This document shows positions 1-9,941 of a stretch of 64,000 bases of DNA, piece by piece. The DNA comes from Loripinus fragilis (taxonomy: Eukaryota > Mollusca > Bivalvia > Lucinida > Lucinidae). The notes under the pieces were generated by a model. It was given only the letters and a program-made list of their open reading frames with translations, was not told the origin of the DNA and made no database searches. Position 1 is the stretch's first letter, and each line of letters starts with the position of its first letter. The DNA lies in the NCBI GenBank assembly GCA_964019695.1, contig OZ026514.1, forward strand, positions 8,432,751 to 8,496,750, written 5' to 3'. The position numbers and the translations under genes are program-made.

Positions 1-2700
1 ACGGTTTGCATCTCTGAAACTCACAGATTAAACTGAATGTTGAAAAAGTAGTGTCACACGCAGCTGGTTTTTTTGCTTTTCTTATTCACAAGGTAGTTTG
101 TTTTTAGTTTTATTTATGCACTATTTGATTTTGTTGAGCTATTTGTAACCATAGTACATGTTTTATATATGTACTATGAAACGTGAGTTATGGTCTGTTT
201 GTTAGTTTTAAAAGGTTTACTAAATTAGGCTTATTGTGATAGTCTTAAATATATATGCAAAACCATCTAAAATGTGAACAACATTGCTGACAACAGCTTT
301 CAGGAATCATTTTAAGCATAAACTTGCTCACTTTTGGACCTATATCCTTGTAGATATTTGTGAAGACTTACACTGTTTGAAGACTGTCTTGTATATAGTG
401 AAAGGAAAGTAGTTCAGTTTTTATTTCAAGAATAATGCCATATTAAACTACACTTTTTGAGTATGTTACCAGTTACAAGTGCTATCCAATCTGATATATT
501 AGCACTTGTATCTACGAGCAGTAGATGTATACATTAATGTAAGTCACCTACCCTATATGCAATCAATCCCTGTCTTAGCAAATTGTCATGGTTAACAGAT
601 AGATTCTACACTAGAACAGGTGAGTTAACTACCTTCGGATCTTATATACATCAAGCATATCGGAGATGTTAAACCAATGGATTATGCTAGTAAATGTACA
701 TATTAGATAACAATTTCAGGACACATTTACTCTAAATACTAAGAAATGACCCCAAACTGATGGAAAACTATGAACACAATCAAATCATCAGGTGCTCTAA
801 TATGGTGAATGCCTGTGTTCGCAAGAAGTCACCAGACATCTGTTTTGGGGGAATTTAATTGGTAATAACTTACATTGGCATTTTACAGTTAAAAAGAATA
901 ACATAAAGAAACACATGCCAATAAGCTCATAGCATTTGATCTCTATCATCATTGCAAAAAATAATAAGCAAAATATGTTTAATGATGATACTTAAAATTG
1001 AATTCATCGACACAGAAACAATTACAATGTATAGAAAGTTGCGCTGTGAAAGACATAGATATATATTTTATGGTATCTTAAAATCAGAGGTTGCCTTTAG
1101 TATCATATCTATACTGCTTTTATATATGGATGAATGCGTTTACACAAGCATCCTGATTTCAAAGAAATACAGCTTTTGAATCCACATCATTTCATTAATA
1201 TGTGCAAATGAAAGGGCACCCCTACAATTAAATGTTTAAAATTATATGGAGGATTACCCTTAATGTCAGGGCTATTTCCATGATATACGCCACAAAAAGT
1301 TAACAATGTTTTCACTGGATAGTCATTATTACAACTATACCTGTATATTACCTTTATGTTATGTATGTTACCATCTGCTAACAGGCCGATGTGAAGACCA
1401 ATGTGAGGATATATTCCTTCCAGTATATGGTATTTACCATATTCTATCATAGTTTCAGCACGCCTGATGTTTTATGAAAGGAGGCTTGGTCTTTGTGTTT
1501 TTACGAAGCTATGCTTAGTATATGCAATTAGCAGGTAGTGGTTTTGTAAAAAGTGTTTTACAATTACTCATAGATGGGAACAAAACGAACACAACAAATG
1601 TGTTAAATGAGAAAAGAAATACATTTTAGTCCCATAAGCATGAGATAATGGCCTAGTCCTTCATGAAAGCTGTAGCTAGGAACAATAATTATATACCATT
1701 GAGAAATGACTCAATTTCAGATGGTTAAATGTAACGTAAGTAACAACTTAAACACATCTTATGTATAAAAGGATAGATAATTGCATAAAATGACGTATTC
1801 CTACAAAGCATTCAGCAAAAAAATATTTCTTTACAACGAAATGGTTATTCTTAGTGGTATTACATTTTAATTGATTTTATACAGTAACATACTTTACATG
1901 CCTATAATGAATATTTGACCGCAGGAAACTTGGTAAATCATTGCTTTCCAAACATGATAGACACACACGTAGCAGGATAGCAATAAAAAAAATCTTCCAT
2001 TAGGATAGAAGGGAACTAAAAATTTGAATTTTGCCCCTTTATAAATAAAATATTGCTAGAATTTTCACCGATTTTGCACTTAAATAACCTTTGATCCAAA
2101 CACACATCATGCCTTGATGATATTGTTTGTTTATATAGCATGGCTGTATTATCCAAAAGAGATTTTGCATTACTTTGAATCATAATTTTGGATAGCTAAT
2201 TGATAAAAAACGCTAAAATCTGACGTATATACAAGAATTAGCACTCAGTTGACCTTTGACCTAATTCTGGGACTTTGGGGCATTTCCAGACTTAGCATCC
2301 ACCCCTATCCTTCTTAAAACACATCAAGATACACTTTGAGAATGGATGCCAAAATGTACTCAAAAATGCCAACAGAATTTTTTTTCAGGCTCTGGATGGC
2401 CAACTAACATGCATTAAGACTCATCGCTTAATATTCATTCCAACGTTTGGGATTTAAAAATGGAAACCTCAAACTGCTATTGCTGTGTGGGAAATCTTAC
2501 TTGCGGATATATGATGTTTTATCTGCTTGTTTTTTTATTATGAAAAAAGTGGTTAAGCTCATTGGTATATATTTATCGACTTTGCTGCTCGTAGACATAT
2601 AGTATTAGATAAGTAGATGGAAAATAGATGAAGGCAGGTCTATAGCCGCCACACAAGGTAGCCGTTGAAGCATGGATACAGTGTGAATTAACACACATGC
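1..2700. other. non-coding stretch, probably intron or flank of the kinase gene
   Basis: AT-rich sequence in which I see no convincing exon. The short ORFs here (for example 952-1179) have low-complexity composition, no recognisable motif and no paired splice sites. The exon at 3009 starts mid-protein, so most of this is likely the intron upstream of it. Exons for the N-terminal part of the kinase must lie left of the window. Confidence 0.5.
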
Positions 2701-2928
2701 ACTGTCCTGCCACCCAAGAGTGACAGTGACGCCCTGTTTTGTTTACAACGTTATCAGGGACTTATCATCGATAGATCACTTGTGTATTAATCCTATCCTG
2801 TGGATAGGATTAATACACAAGTGATATATCGATTCACGTTAGCTAAAGTGGGGTGTAGAAGCAAATGTTATACTTAACAATTGTAAACAAAATATTACGT
2901 CACTGTCACTCTTGGCTGGCACGACAGT
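2701..2928. mobile_element. MITE with long terminal inverted repeats and a central hairpin
   Basis: About 228 bp. The ends are inverted copies of each other, starting ACTGTCCTGCCACCCAAG on the left and, read from the right end inward, ACTGTCGTGCCAGCCAAG. The repeat continues through GAGTGACAGTGACG, for roughly 45 bp in total. In the middle (2767-2833) is a near-perfect palindrome with 22-bp arms (2777-2798 and 2802-2823) around TGT, extended by ten more bases each side with one mismatch. It has no coding capacity, so it is a non-autonomous DNA transposon. It ends 80 bp before a kinase exon. Confidence 0.8.
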
Positions 2929-3008
2929 AGTTGTTCCAAATTTTCCTTGAGCTGGTCCATGTTATGAATACTCTTTGTATTGATTACTCTATCTATTTCT
3001 GCCGTTAG

Positions 3009-3150
3009 TATGGTGACAGAGACATCATCGCTGCCTGGTCAGATCTTCAAAGAGATATTCATAAGCTTTTTAGAGAAGAAATTGTTCAACCCGAGCTGTT
3101 GCATGGCGATTTTTGCCCTGCTAACTTCGGACAAGTTGGCGAAAAAACAG
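3009..3150 (+). CDS. FN3K: fructosamine-3-kinase family protein, internal exon (catalytic loop)
   Basis: The exon translates as YGDRDIIAAWSDLQRDI... through LLHGDFCPANFG to VGEKT. It matches the fructosamine/ketosamine-3-kinase family, which phosphorylates sugar adducts on lysines so that they fall off (protein deglycation, cytosol). The run LLHGD....N carries the kinase catalytic Asp and the metal-binding Asn, but the family's usual HGDLWSGN reads HGDFCPAN here. The splice acceptor is ...TTCTGCCGTTAG before 3009 and the donor is CAG/GTAATG after 3150. The last codon is split after its first base, and that phase joins exactly to the exon at 10524. Upstream exons are outside the window. FN3K and its paralogue FN3KRP cannot be told apart from this fragment. 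Confidence 0.85.
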
Positions 3151-3271
3151 GTAATGTAAATAACGTAGCGTCCGGCAGTGGTTCAATTCTGTAAGCAGAT
3201 CTTGCAGCCACTGAAAGTCCGGTGGACAAGGCTCTCTTTCATTATGATATTCGCTGATTTTTTTTCTGTAC

Positions 3272-3272
<1 letters not shown>

Positions 3273-3316
<44 letters not shown>
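3273..3316. repeat. (ATT)n microsatellite
   Basis: About 14 uninterrupted TTA/ATT units. Naiad elements are reported to favour microsatellites as targets. Here the nearest Naiad piece starts 200 bp away, so this is context only. Confidence 0.95.
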
Positions 3317-3318
<2 letters not shown>

Positions 3319-3516
3319 ATTTAAAGCAAAATTAAACAGACAAGCTGATATGTAAAGGCATCAGTGCCGCTTTCTGTATTTACTGGATACTCCCGACTTG
3401 ACACTGAAGCATAGGGCTGTAGGTCTCGACCTGAGAAAATCTGTCTTTGGGGTTTGTGATTATGTAGGACACAATCCAGCCTGCTCAGACACAGAGACTA
3501 ACTGGCGTATTGAAAA

Positions 3517-3850
3517 GTGAGTATGACCAGGAAATACTACATTCACATACTACAGACCGACCCATAGTACCAGGGGAAGAGTCAAAGAACGAGAACAGCG
3601 ACATGACATTCAGAACACAGCAAAATAAAAGCAACCAGCTGTCTCTTTCCCGGCGAGGAGATTGCGGAACTAGAAACGACACAAAGTATTGCAAAACAAA
3701 ACAAGGACCTGATTAAAACCCCACAAACAATGGGAGCAACAACAAACAATGAATAAACAACGACAGAATTTCGCCTTAGAACGGACAGTCGCTGAAGCCA
3801 CTGGGGGGTTAAAATTTTACTGGCTAAATCTTCACCCCAGGTTTTAAAGT
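3517..3850 (-). mobile_element. Naiad subfamily B 3' tail, inverted
   Basis: Read on the minus strand, it matches the last ~330 bp of the other B copies: TTTACTGG, the TAAGGCG/CGTTCTAAGGCG block, the TTGTGGG..ACTCCCATTG block, and the terminal TTTCCTG(A/G)TCATACTCAC. It contains no protein-coding part and is 5'-truncated. Both-strand ORFs here are spurious. Confidence 0.8.
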
Positions 3851-4163
3851 TACTAGTTGTAAAGAATTTCTAGCGATAAGGCGAGCAATCTTCCTAATCG
3901 CGACGTTCGTTTTATTTTGTTGAAATAACGACTGGAGAAACTAGGCACATTCAACAAATATATATAGACGAACCGTCGATGCACTATTGCCCCCGAATTT
4001 GTATATTTAAAACGAGGTTTTCTTAATACATGGGTAAACAATCGTCCTATCACGCTATGTACGGTAAAACTATTTATACAGTTGATGTACAATAAAAACG
4101 ACCATCTTGCAAAGTGGTCTATTTTTGTCAGATATTCGATGTCTTCTTTCGCTTATACAACCC

Positions 4164-4262
4164 CTTTCCTCCCCTAGACCCACGCCGCCCTTTACATATG
4201 TTATATATTTGTAAAGCGACATTAAATTGTCCAAAGGGCATCTTGGGTCTAGGGGGGGAAAG
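4164..4262. repeat. small foldback element
   Basis: Inverted arms of 19 bp, CTTTCCTCCCCTAGACCCA at 4164-4182 and its complement (one mismatch) ending at 4262, with further pairing inside (GCCCTTT/AAAGGGC). It lies directly upstream of the Naiad A element and may mark its 5' limit. Confidence 0.6.
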
Positions 4263-4395
4263 CATCTAAAAACAAACTGAAAGGCGCCAGTTTCATCTTT
4301 TCAATGACAAACGTCACAATTTTAAGTATATTTCGTACGCATGCGCAGAAGGAATACTACAAAGTTTTGGAAATGAAAGGCACTTATATCCGTAA

Positions 4396-5058
4396 TATTT
4401 TCGCACTTTTACTTTTTGAAAACCTGCAAAGGATTTACAAAAACTCTCGTCTAAACGGCACCCAGTCTTATCTCCTCTTGGGTCACCTATTATCAGGAAG
4501 TATACTAAACCATTTAATGCATTCAAAAGACGCGGAATGTATCCTAATGTTTCTAAGTGCAATGCCAAGAGGTGTGTCTGTTGCACACATTTATGTACTA
4601 AAACTACCATTACATCATCTGTAAATGGTAGAAAATTTTCCATAATTAATAATAATGATTTGGACTGAACTTCATCGGATCATATTTATGTTATAACTTG
4701 AACTGAAACTAACTGTGGAATGCAATATGTTGGACAAACTGGCCGATCCCTCAAGACTAGGTTTCGTGAGCACTTTCGTAAAATGAAAAAGCCTAAAAAA
4801 TTTGACACATTTCTTTATCGCCATTTCAAAAATAATGGTCATCCACCTAGTAAAATTGTAATTCAGCCGGTTGAAAAAATTATATATGATCCAAATTCAT
4901 CAACTAGATTAAAAAATATTAAGAGACATGAAACTGAACTAAAATGGATTAAATTTTTGCAATCACCTTTTCCTTTAGGCTTTAATGATAATATATACCA
5001 TGAAGGCAACATTTCTAAAATGCCAGATTTTGATGTTTTCTTCTGTTTTGGAATGTAA
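4396..5058 (+). pseudogene. Naiad N-terminal zinc-binding region and GIY-YIG endonuclease
   Basis: One frame runs from 4396 (after a TAA at 4393) to TAA at 5056, crossed only by TGA codons at 4417, 4666 and 4699. Visible in order: a cysteine cluster (SKCNAKRCVCCTHLC, from about 4552), then NDLD-TGA-TSSDHIYVIT-TGA-TETNC, then the GIY-YIG core QYVGQTGRSLKTRFREH (4723 on), a later His pair (YRHFKNNGH), and HETELKWI with the conserved Glu. This nuclease nicks target DNA to prime reverse transcription. The TGA codons at 4666 and 4699 fall where the family has Cys; the second forms the first ligand of the Cys-Cys-His-His zinc site (U-x4-C). The ATG at 4720 lies inside the domain and is not a real start. 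The true start is unresolved. Confidence 0.85.
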
Positions 5059-6076
5059 AAAACGTAAAAGTAGATCTCATGGTAAACGTAAAAATGGCAA
5101 CATTAAGCGCAAAATTTGTACTGAAAAACGCTTAAATACTTCTCTAAAGGATCTTTCTTTGGCTTTAACTAATCATGGTCGACATGGCTTATTTTCATTT
5201 TTAAGTTCCTTGCCTATCTCAGTTTTACTCAATTTAGAGTTAGAGTCTAATTAACTTTATGATAGAGCAAACAAATTATATAAAGCAGCACTCCTTACAA
5301 GGTGTTGTGTTCAACATTTCCTTAGTCCTGATATCGATTCTGAGGTCAACCATAAACGACATTTTATCAAAATTCCATTCATTAACAAAGGTATTGAGTT
5401 TATTGATTTACATAGTATCTTCAAGGATAATTCAGTGATTTCATCTATTCCAAATTACTTTAATAATTCTGAAACTCCTATCATTTGTTATAAATATAAC
5501 AAACCAATAAGGTCTACGATATTTAACTTTAATAAAATTGTAAATGATTTAGATATAGATTCCAATACTCCTGCCTTCTGAGATTGTAAAAATTCAAATT
5601 ATTTATATCCCTCTGCAGGGCATGTTATTACAGGTAATCTAAATGTCATTCCTGACGCTAGAGTTCGCAATATCATTTCTAAAGGTCCTAAATATAGATT
5701 TCCCTCTAATATTGATTTCTCTAAATGTCGTAGAGAGATCGCTGCTTCTTTAAATGACTTCAGTAATCGTTGGTGCAAACGGGAAAATGTTGAACCTGAT
5801 GCTTTGAAGGAATGGAAGATTAACATTTTTAAAATTATTGATACTCGTATTTCATTTTACTCTCGTAATACACATCTTTTGCCCCCTAAACCTAAATCTT
5901 CTTTTAGTCATCTTAAACGAGGTATCCAGGATTTTCATATGAACTATGTTTTGGTTCCAGCAGATAAAGCTGCTAACAATGTTGTAGTTGTTTGACGATT
6001 GTATTATATTAATACTCTTAAGCGTGAGCTTGTTGACACTAATGCCTATAAACTGCAGCCTTCTTTACGTGAAGAG
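5042..6076 (+). pseudogene. Naiad linker with CxC (here UxC) motif and pre-RT region
   Basis: A +1 shift near 5036-5042 moves the frame. From 5042 it reads a basic stretch (ECKKRKSRSHGKRKNG), then TAA at 5252 (a true lesion), then is open to TGA at 5579. The context TPAF-TGA-DC is the clade's diagnostic CxC with the first Cys replaced by TGA. It continues with PSAGHVITGNLNVI and FPSNIDFSKCRREIAAS, then VLVPADKAANNVVVV-TGA-RLYYINTLKREL, with the TGA at 5993 where canonical elements have Cys. All of this is one frame. The minus-strand ORF at 5599-5826 is a shadow. Confidence 0.85.
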
Positions 6077-7493
6077 TGATTGTTGATGGGCATGGTTGTC
6101 ATACAGCCCAACATTTTGGTGTCAAAGCTAAAGAAAATCAAGACAAAGTTCCTACGTTGTACTGGTTACCTAAACTCCATAAAAAACCCTATAAAGCAAG
6201 ATTTATTGCAAATTCTAGTTCTTGTACAACAATAGAACTTTCTAAATTGTTAATTTCGTGTCTTACAGCTGTTAAAAATATGTTATCAAATATTGTGAAA
6301 AGGTATATGAGAGATCTGGTAAAAACCTATTTTGGTCGATAAAAAATTCAGGTGAAATTTTAGATAAACTTAAAGCTAGAGATTTCAATGCGACCAGTTT
6401 GTCTACTTATGATTTTTCTACTCTTTACACTACTTTACCTCATAATTTAATTAAAGATAAACTTATTGATCTTATTGAAAGTACCTTCCAGAGAGAAGGC
6501 TCTCCTTACTTTGCATGTAGTGACAGAAATGCATTTTTTACTTCAGAAAAACCTAAAAAATATCATGCATGGTCGTGTCAAAATGTATGCGATGCGCTGA
6601 CCTTTTTGTTGGACAACATTTTTATTCGATTTGGCACCAAGCTCTATAGACAAGTTGTTGGGATTCCTATGGGCACTAATTGTGCTCCCCTGGTTGCAGA
6701 TTTATTCCTGTTTTGTTATGAAAGGGACTTTATGATGTCTCTTTCTGATGATAAGCAGGCTGATGTTATTGATGCGTTTAACACTACTTCCAGATATTTG
6801 GACGATATTTTAAATATTAATAATGTTTATTTTGACATTATGGTTAGTCAAATATACCCTTCAGAGCTCCAACTTAATAAAGCCAATGCCTCTGATACCG
6901 AAGCCGCATTTTTAGACTTGCATTTGTCAATTTCTAATGATATTGTTTCTACCAAAATTTATGACAAACGTGACGACTTTGATTTTGAAATTGTCAATTT
7001 CCCATTTTTAGATGGTGATGTTCCTCGTTCTACATCCTATGGAGTCTATATCTCTCAACTCATTCGTTTTGCTAGAGCATCTAGCTATGTTGCTGACTTC
7101 AACACTCGCAATAAATTGTTAACTCAGAAACTTCTTAAACAAGGCTATCGGTATCATAAACTTCGCAAAACATTTTCAAAATTTTATAGACGATACTATG
7201 ATTTGATTTCTAAATTCCAAGTTGGACTTAAATCTCTCTTGCGCCAAGGACTTTCGGAACCTGATTTCTATGGTGACTTGGTGTATAAGTTGAAGAAGAT
7301 TGTTGGCTCTAATAATTTTTCAGCGCAGTTCATTAAAATAATTTCCCATTATAAAAAGATTGGCTATAACATTAATGTATTGCAACAGACTGCATGCTTG
7401 GTAGTCAACCCAATCACGGTTGGCAACTTTGCTTTCCTCTTTAATTGCACGCCGGTGGGTCGGACTTCAGACTCTATGATGATTCCGACTTAA
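6076..7493 (+). pseudogene. Naiad reverse transcriptase, two frames
   Basis: Reverse transcriptase related to telomerase RT. A shift near 6075 leads into HFGVKAKENQDKVPTLYW, then LPKLHKKPYKARFIANSSS (6076-6279). A second shift near 6280 leads to VIKYCEKVYERSGKNLFW and then the open 364-codon stretch to 7493. Catalytic parts: motif A in STYDFSTLYTTLPHNL, motif B VGIPMGTNCAPLVADL, motif C YLDD at 6795-6806, then FLDL and the thumb (KLRKTFSKFYRR). The RT active site is intact. The ORF ends in TAA at 7491-7493, inside the SECIS-like hairpin. No stop or TGA interrupts the final 1.2 kb. Confidence 0.9.
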
Positions 7494-7555
7494 AGACTTA
7501 TCTATTGATGAGATGGTAGGGGCCTGATGCTTTGGCTGTTTGTCGGGCCCACCGG
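7452..7555 (+). promoter_or_regulatory. SECIS-like element overlapping the Naiad A stop codon
   Basis: Outer helix: 7452-7461 (CCGGTGGGTC) pairs with 7546-7555. The non-Watson-Crick core is ATGA at 7476-7479 opposite TGAT at 7525-7528. Helix II pairs 7481-7489 with 7516-7524, with two mismatches and G-U pairs. AA at 7492-7493 follows ATGA after exactly 12 nt, the spacing expected in eukaryotic SECIS. Beyond it a mini-stem CTTATC/GATGAG closes a 4-nt loop, as in form 2 SECIS. The AA is the end of the ORF's TAA stop. Folded by eye. Confidence 0.75.
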
Positions 7556-8026
7556 GGTTTGCCTGTTGGATTTCTTTTGCTCCGGTATTCAGTTTAATTT
7601 ACTGTTGAGTCCTTATCCTTGCTTTATCTCCTTGTTATATCTTGATTTATATGTTTTAGGAGATGATGCATTGATAAGCTAGGGGTCTTTCATGCAAACC
7701 AAATATCTATGTGTCTTGATCCACATCTGAATTAAGGGTAAGGTTGGCGCCGTTAAACCGGTTTAAGCCCTCCAGTAAAATATTTTACTGACCGTTCCAA
7801 GGCGGTACTTCTTTTGTGGATCTTTTATGTTTTTGTTCTGTCTTGTGTTTGCTATGTTTTGTGCGCGTCTGTTTATATGTGCTTTGTGGTCAACTGCTGG
7901 GAAAGGGCTGACCTCTTGGCTCTCGTTTGTGGTGTCTTCTGTGAGTTTGTCACTTTCCCATTGGTATCCTGGGTCAGGTGTGGTACTTGATTGTATCGAT
8001 TCCTGATCTTTGCACCATTACTTACT
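7494..8026 (+). other. Naiad A 3' untranslated region
   Basis: Non-coding tail shared with the copies at 58345-59370 (+), 55935-56110 (+), 9679-9941 (-) and 32610-32792 (-). Landmarks are GATGCATTGATAAGCTAG, GGTTTAAGCCCTCCAGTAAA, GTTCCAAGGCGGTACTTC, GCTGGGAAAGG, GGGTCAGGTGTGGTACTTG and the end CCTGATCTTTGC. Confidence 0.85.
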
Positions 8027-9678
8027 TTTAAAATGAGGGGTGGGAGTAGAAGGCACAAGTTTTCACGGCTTTGTAAATAATGAATCGCTTTGAAACCTAT
8101 TTTGATGCTTTTTATGCATATTTTAGTACCGAAACAGACCAATTTTAAAAACATTAGGGCAATTTGAAAATTTAGGTTTTGTAATCGTGTCAACTAGGGA
8201 AAATATACACTTATCGCTAGAGCTCCTTTATTAGTTTAGAACTTTGCATATAACAAGCTAAGCTATCATACATTCTTCAGAGGCAATAACAAGTTCAGGC
8301 TAGTCTGCGCCTTTGTTTGCGGGCTACAAAATCAGGTTTTCGTGTTGCATTAATATTACATGTCGATTGAAGCGGAACCCTCTAACCTTTATGAAGACGG
8401 GATACGTTTACAAACAGTGACGACCCAGGTGAATGGGTATTTCATCTGTGTCTGTATTTTTTGCTATACAAAAAAGATCTTCAGAGAAAGAAGTTCACTA
8501 TCATTTGGAAATTATAACCTGTGCCCCTCATTATATGCAATGGACCACCCGGCATTAACTGCATCAAAATTAATGGGAAATGACATTTGTCTACTAAGGA
8601 TTAACTAAACATTATCTCGAATATGATAATAAATTTTGCATAGTGCACCAATTTTCATCCAAGCAAGTCGTCTATTTCCAGCATCTATATTTTACTCAGA
8701 AGCTCTCTACATAATAGAGATATTTTCATTTTTGCGCAGCGACTTGCGTTGAAATAATCCAGTTTTCCGCTTTACAACTTTGTTGTTTCATAAATATCTT
8801 CAAAGCAATATGTAGAGTTTACATTTAAAGATGCTTGCCAAGTATTGACAAACGATAATCCCGAGGGACGGATTTTTCTATCCTACCTTCACACGTAAAT
8901 GGATTGTTTTTCTTGCTCACCACTGTTCTTTTAGAATAAGCTTTTTTGTTGCAACATAAAAAAGTCAATAAAACGTAAAAAATTCAACTCTTTACTCATT
9001 GGATTTACATAAATTCTGAGTTCAGGGTGTGTTTTTCGGGTATGAAAATGCGTGTAGTTTGCACCTGATATTGACTGGAAAACACGATTGGAGCATTGGT
9101 TAAGTTGCTAATTGCAAAAAATCCTGCTATGCTCCCTGTATTGTTAGCCGTACATTGCCGATATTGGCACATAACGCACGTTTGGTGACATCATCACCTT
9201 TCAGTGACGTCAATAAATGACGCTTAGCCTTGCTAAGAGTCTTTGAGTTACTTAAGCGCAATATGTTGGTTCTTTCTATTCCCTTTCTCGAAGAAAATGA
9301 ATATTTTGCTCTGCCCATCTAAGAAAGCTGTCATGTGGTCATGTAAGATAAATAGAATCCATCACTGGTGTTCAGTGGGTACAGTAATATCCCAACCCGA
9401 GGGCCCACCATTCCAGTGGGAAATGAGGCTTGCCGAGTTTCCCCCTTAAAGGTGGACCTGAGTGTTGGTATTTTTTCTGGAACCACTCAACAGTAATGAT
9501 CGATTATTTTTCTCACATACCATTTAGTGACATACTGTATAATATTTGTTGATGACGTCATTGAGTCAACAAGATTTTTACAGTTAATAATGAGCGCTGT
9601 ACAAAGTCGTCTTAAAACAGCGATTGAACAGCACTTTAAACAATGAACAAATGCATCAAAATGGATTTACAAGAAAAT

Positions 9679-9941
9679 AAGTAAGGGTGCAAAGATCAGG
9701 AATCGATACAATCAAGTACCACACCTGACCCAGGATACCAATCGGAAAGTGACAAACTCACAGTTAGAAACCACAAACGAGAGCCTAGAGGTCAGCCCTT
9801 TCCCAGCAGGTGCCTACAAAGCACAATTAAACAGACGCACGCAAAGACATAGCAAACACAAGACAGAACAAAAACATAAAAGATCCACAAAAGAACTACC
9901 GCCTTGGAACGTTCAGTAAAATATTTTACTGGAGGGCCTTA
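9679..9941 (-). mobile_element. Naiad A 3' tail, inverted
   Basis: The reverse complement of the last ~260 bp of the Naiad A 3' UTR, from GCAAAGATCAGG through CCTTTCCCAGCAGG to AGTAAAATATTTTACTGGAG. With the main element it makes a tail-to-tail pair 1.65 kb apart in the same intron. Confidence 0.9.

Larger units (their letters stand above)
4300..8026 (+). mobile_element. Naiad-type Penelope-like retroelement (subfamily A), nearly full length
   Basis: A ~3.7 kb element in the kinase intron. Order of parts: cysteine-rich N-terminus, GIY-YIG endonuclease, Lys/Arg-rich linker, CxC motif, reverse transcriptase, SECIS-like hairpin and ~530 bp 3' UTR. Endonuclease before RT is the reverse of canonical Penelope elements and is the mark of the Naiad/Chlamys clade. 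The 5' boundary is uncertain (between 4262 and 4400). The 3' end, ...CCTGATCTTTGC then CTTAC, is fixed by comparison with copies at 9679, 32610, 55935 and 59370. The copy is inactive: frameshifts near 5036, 6075 and 6280, and TAA at 5252. Coding parts are listed separately. Confidence 0.85.

Noticed and set aside
952..1450. Small ORFs on both strands near the left end
   Set aside because: No motif, no splice context, composition like surrounding AT-rich DNA.
4304..4643. 106- and 109-codon ORFs on opposite strands
   Set aside because: They overlap the Naiad frame that encodes the conserved cysteine cluster, so both are shadows.
5252..5254. TAA in the linker as a recoded codon
   Set aside because: Selenocysteine uses UGA; no Cys position is evident here, and other lesions show this copy is dead.
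7660..7730. Alternative SECIS at GATGATGCATTGATAAG
   Set aside because: A short TGCAT/ATGCA hairpin exists, but there is no paired GA opposite ATGA in the A copies and no conserved AA spacing; the hairpin at 7452 fits far better.
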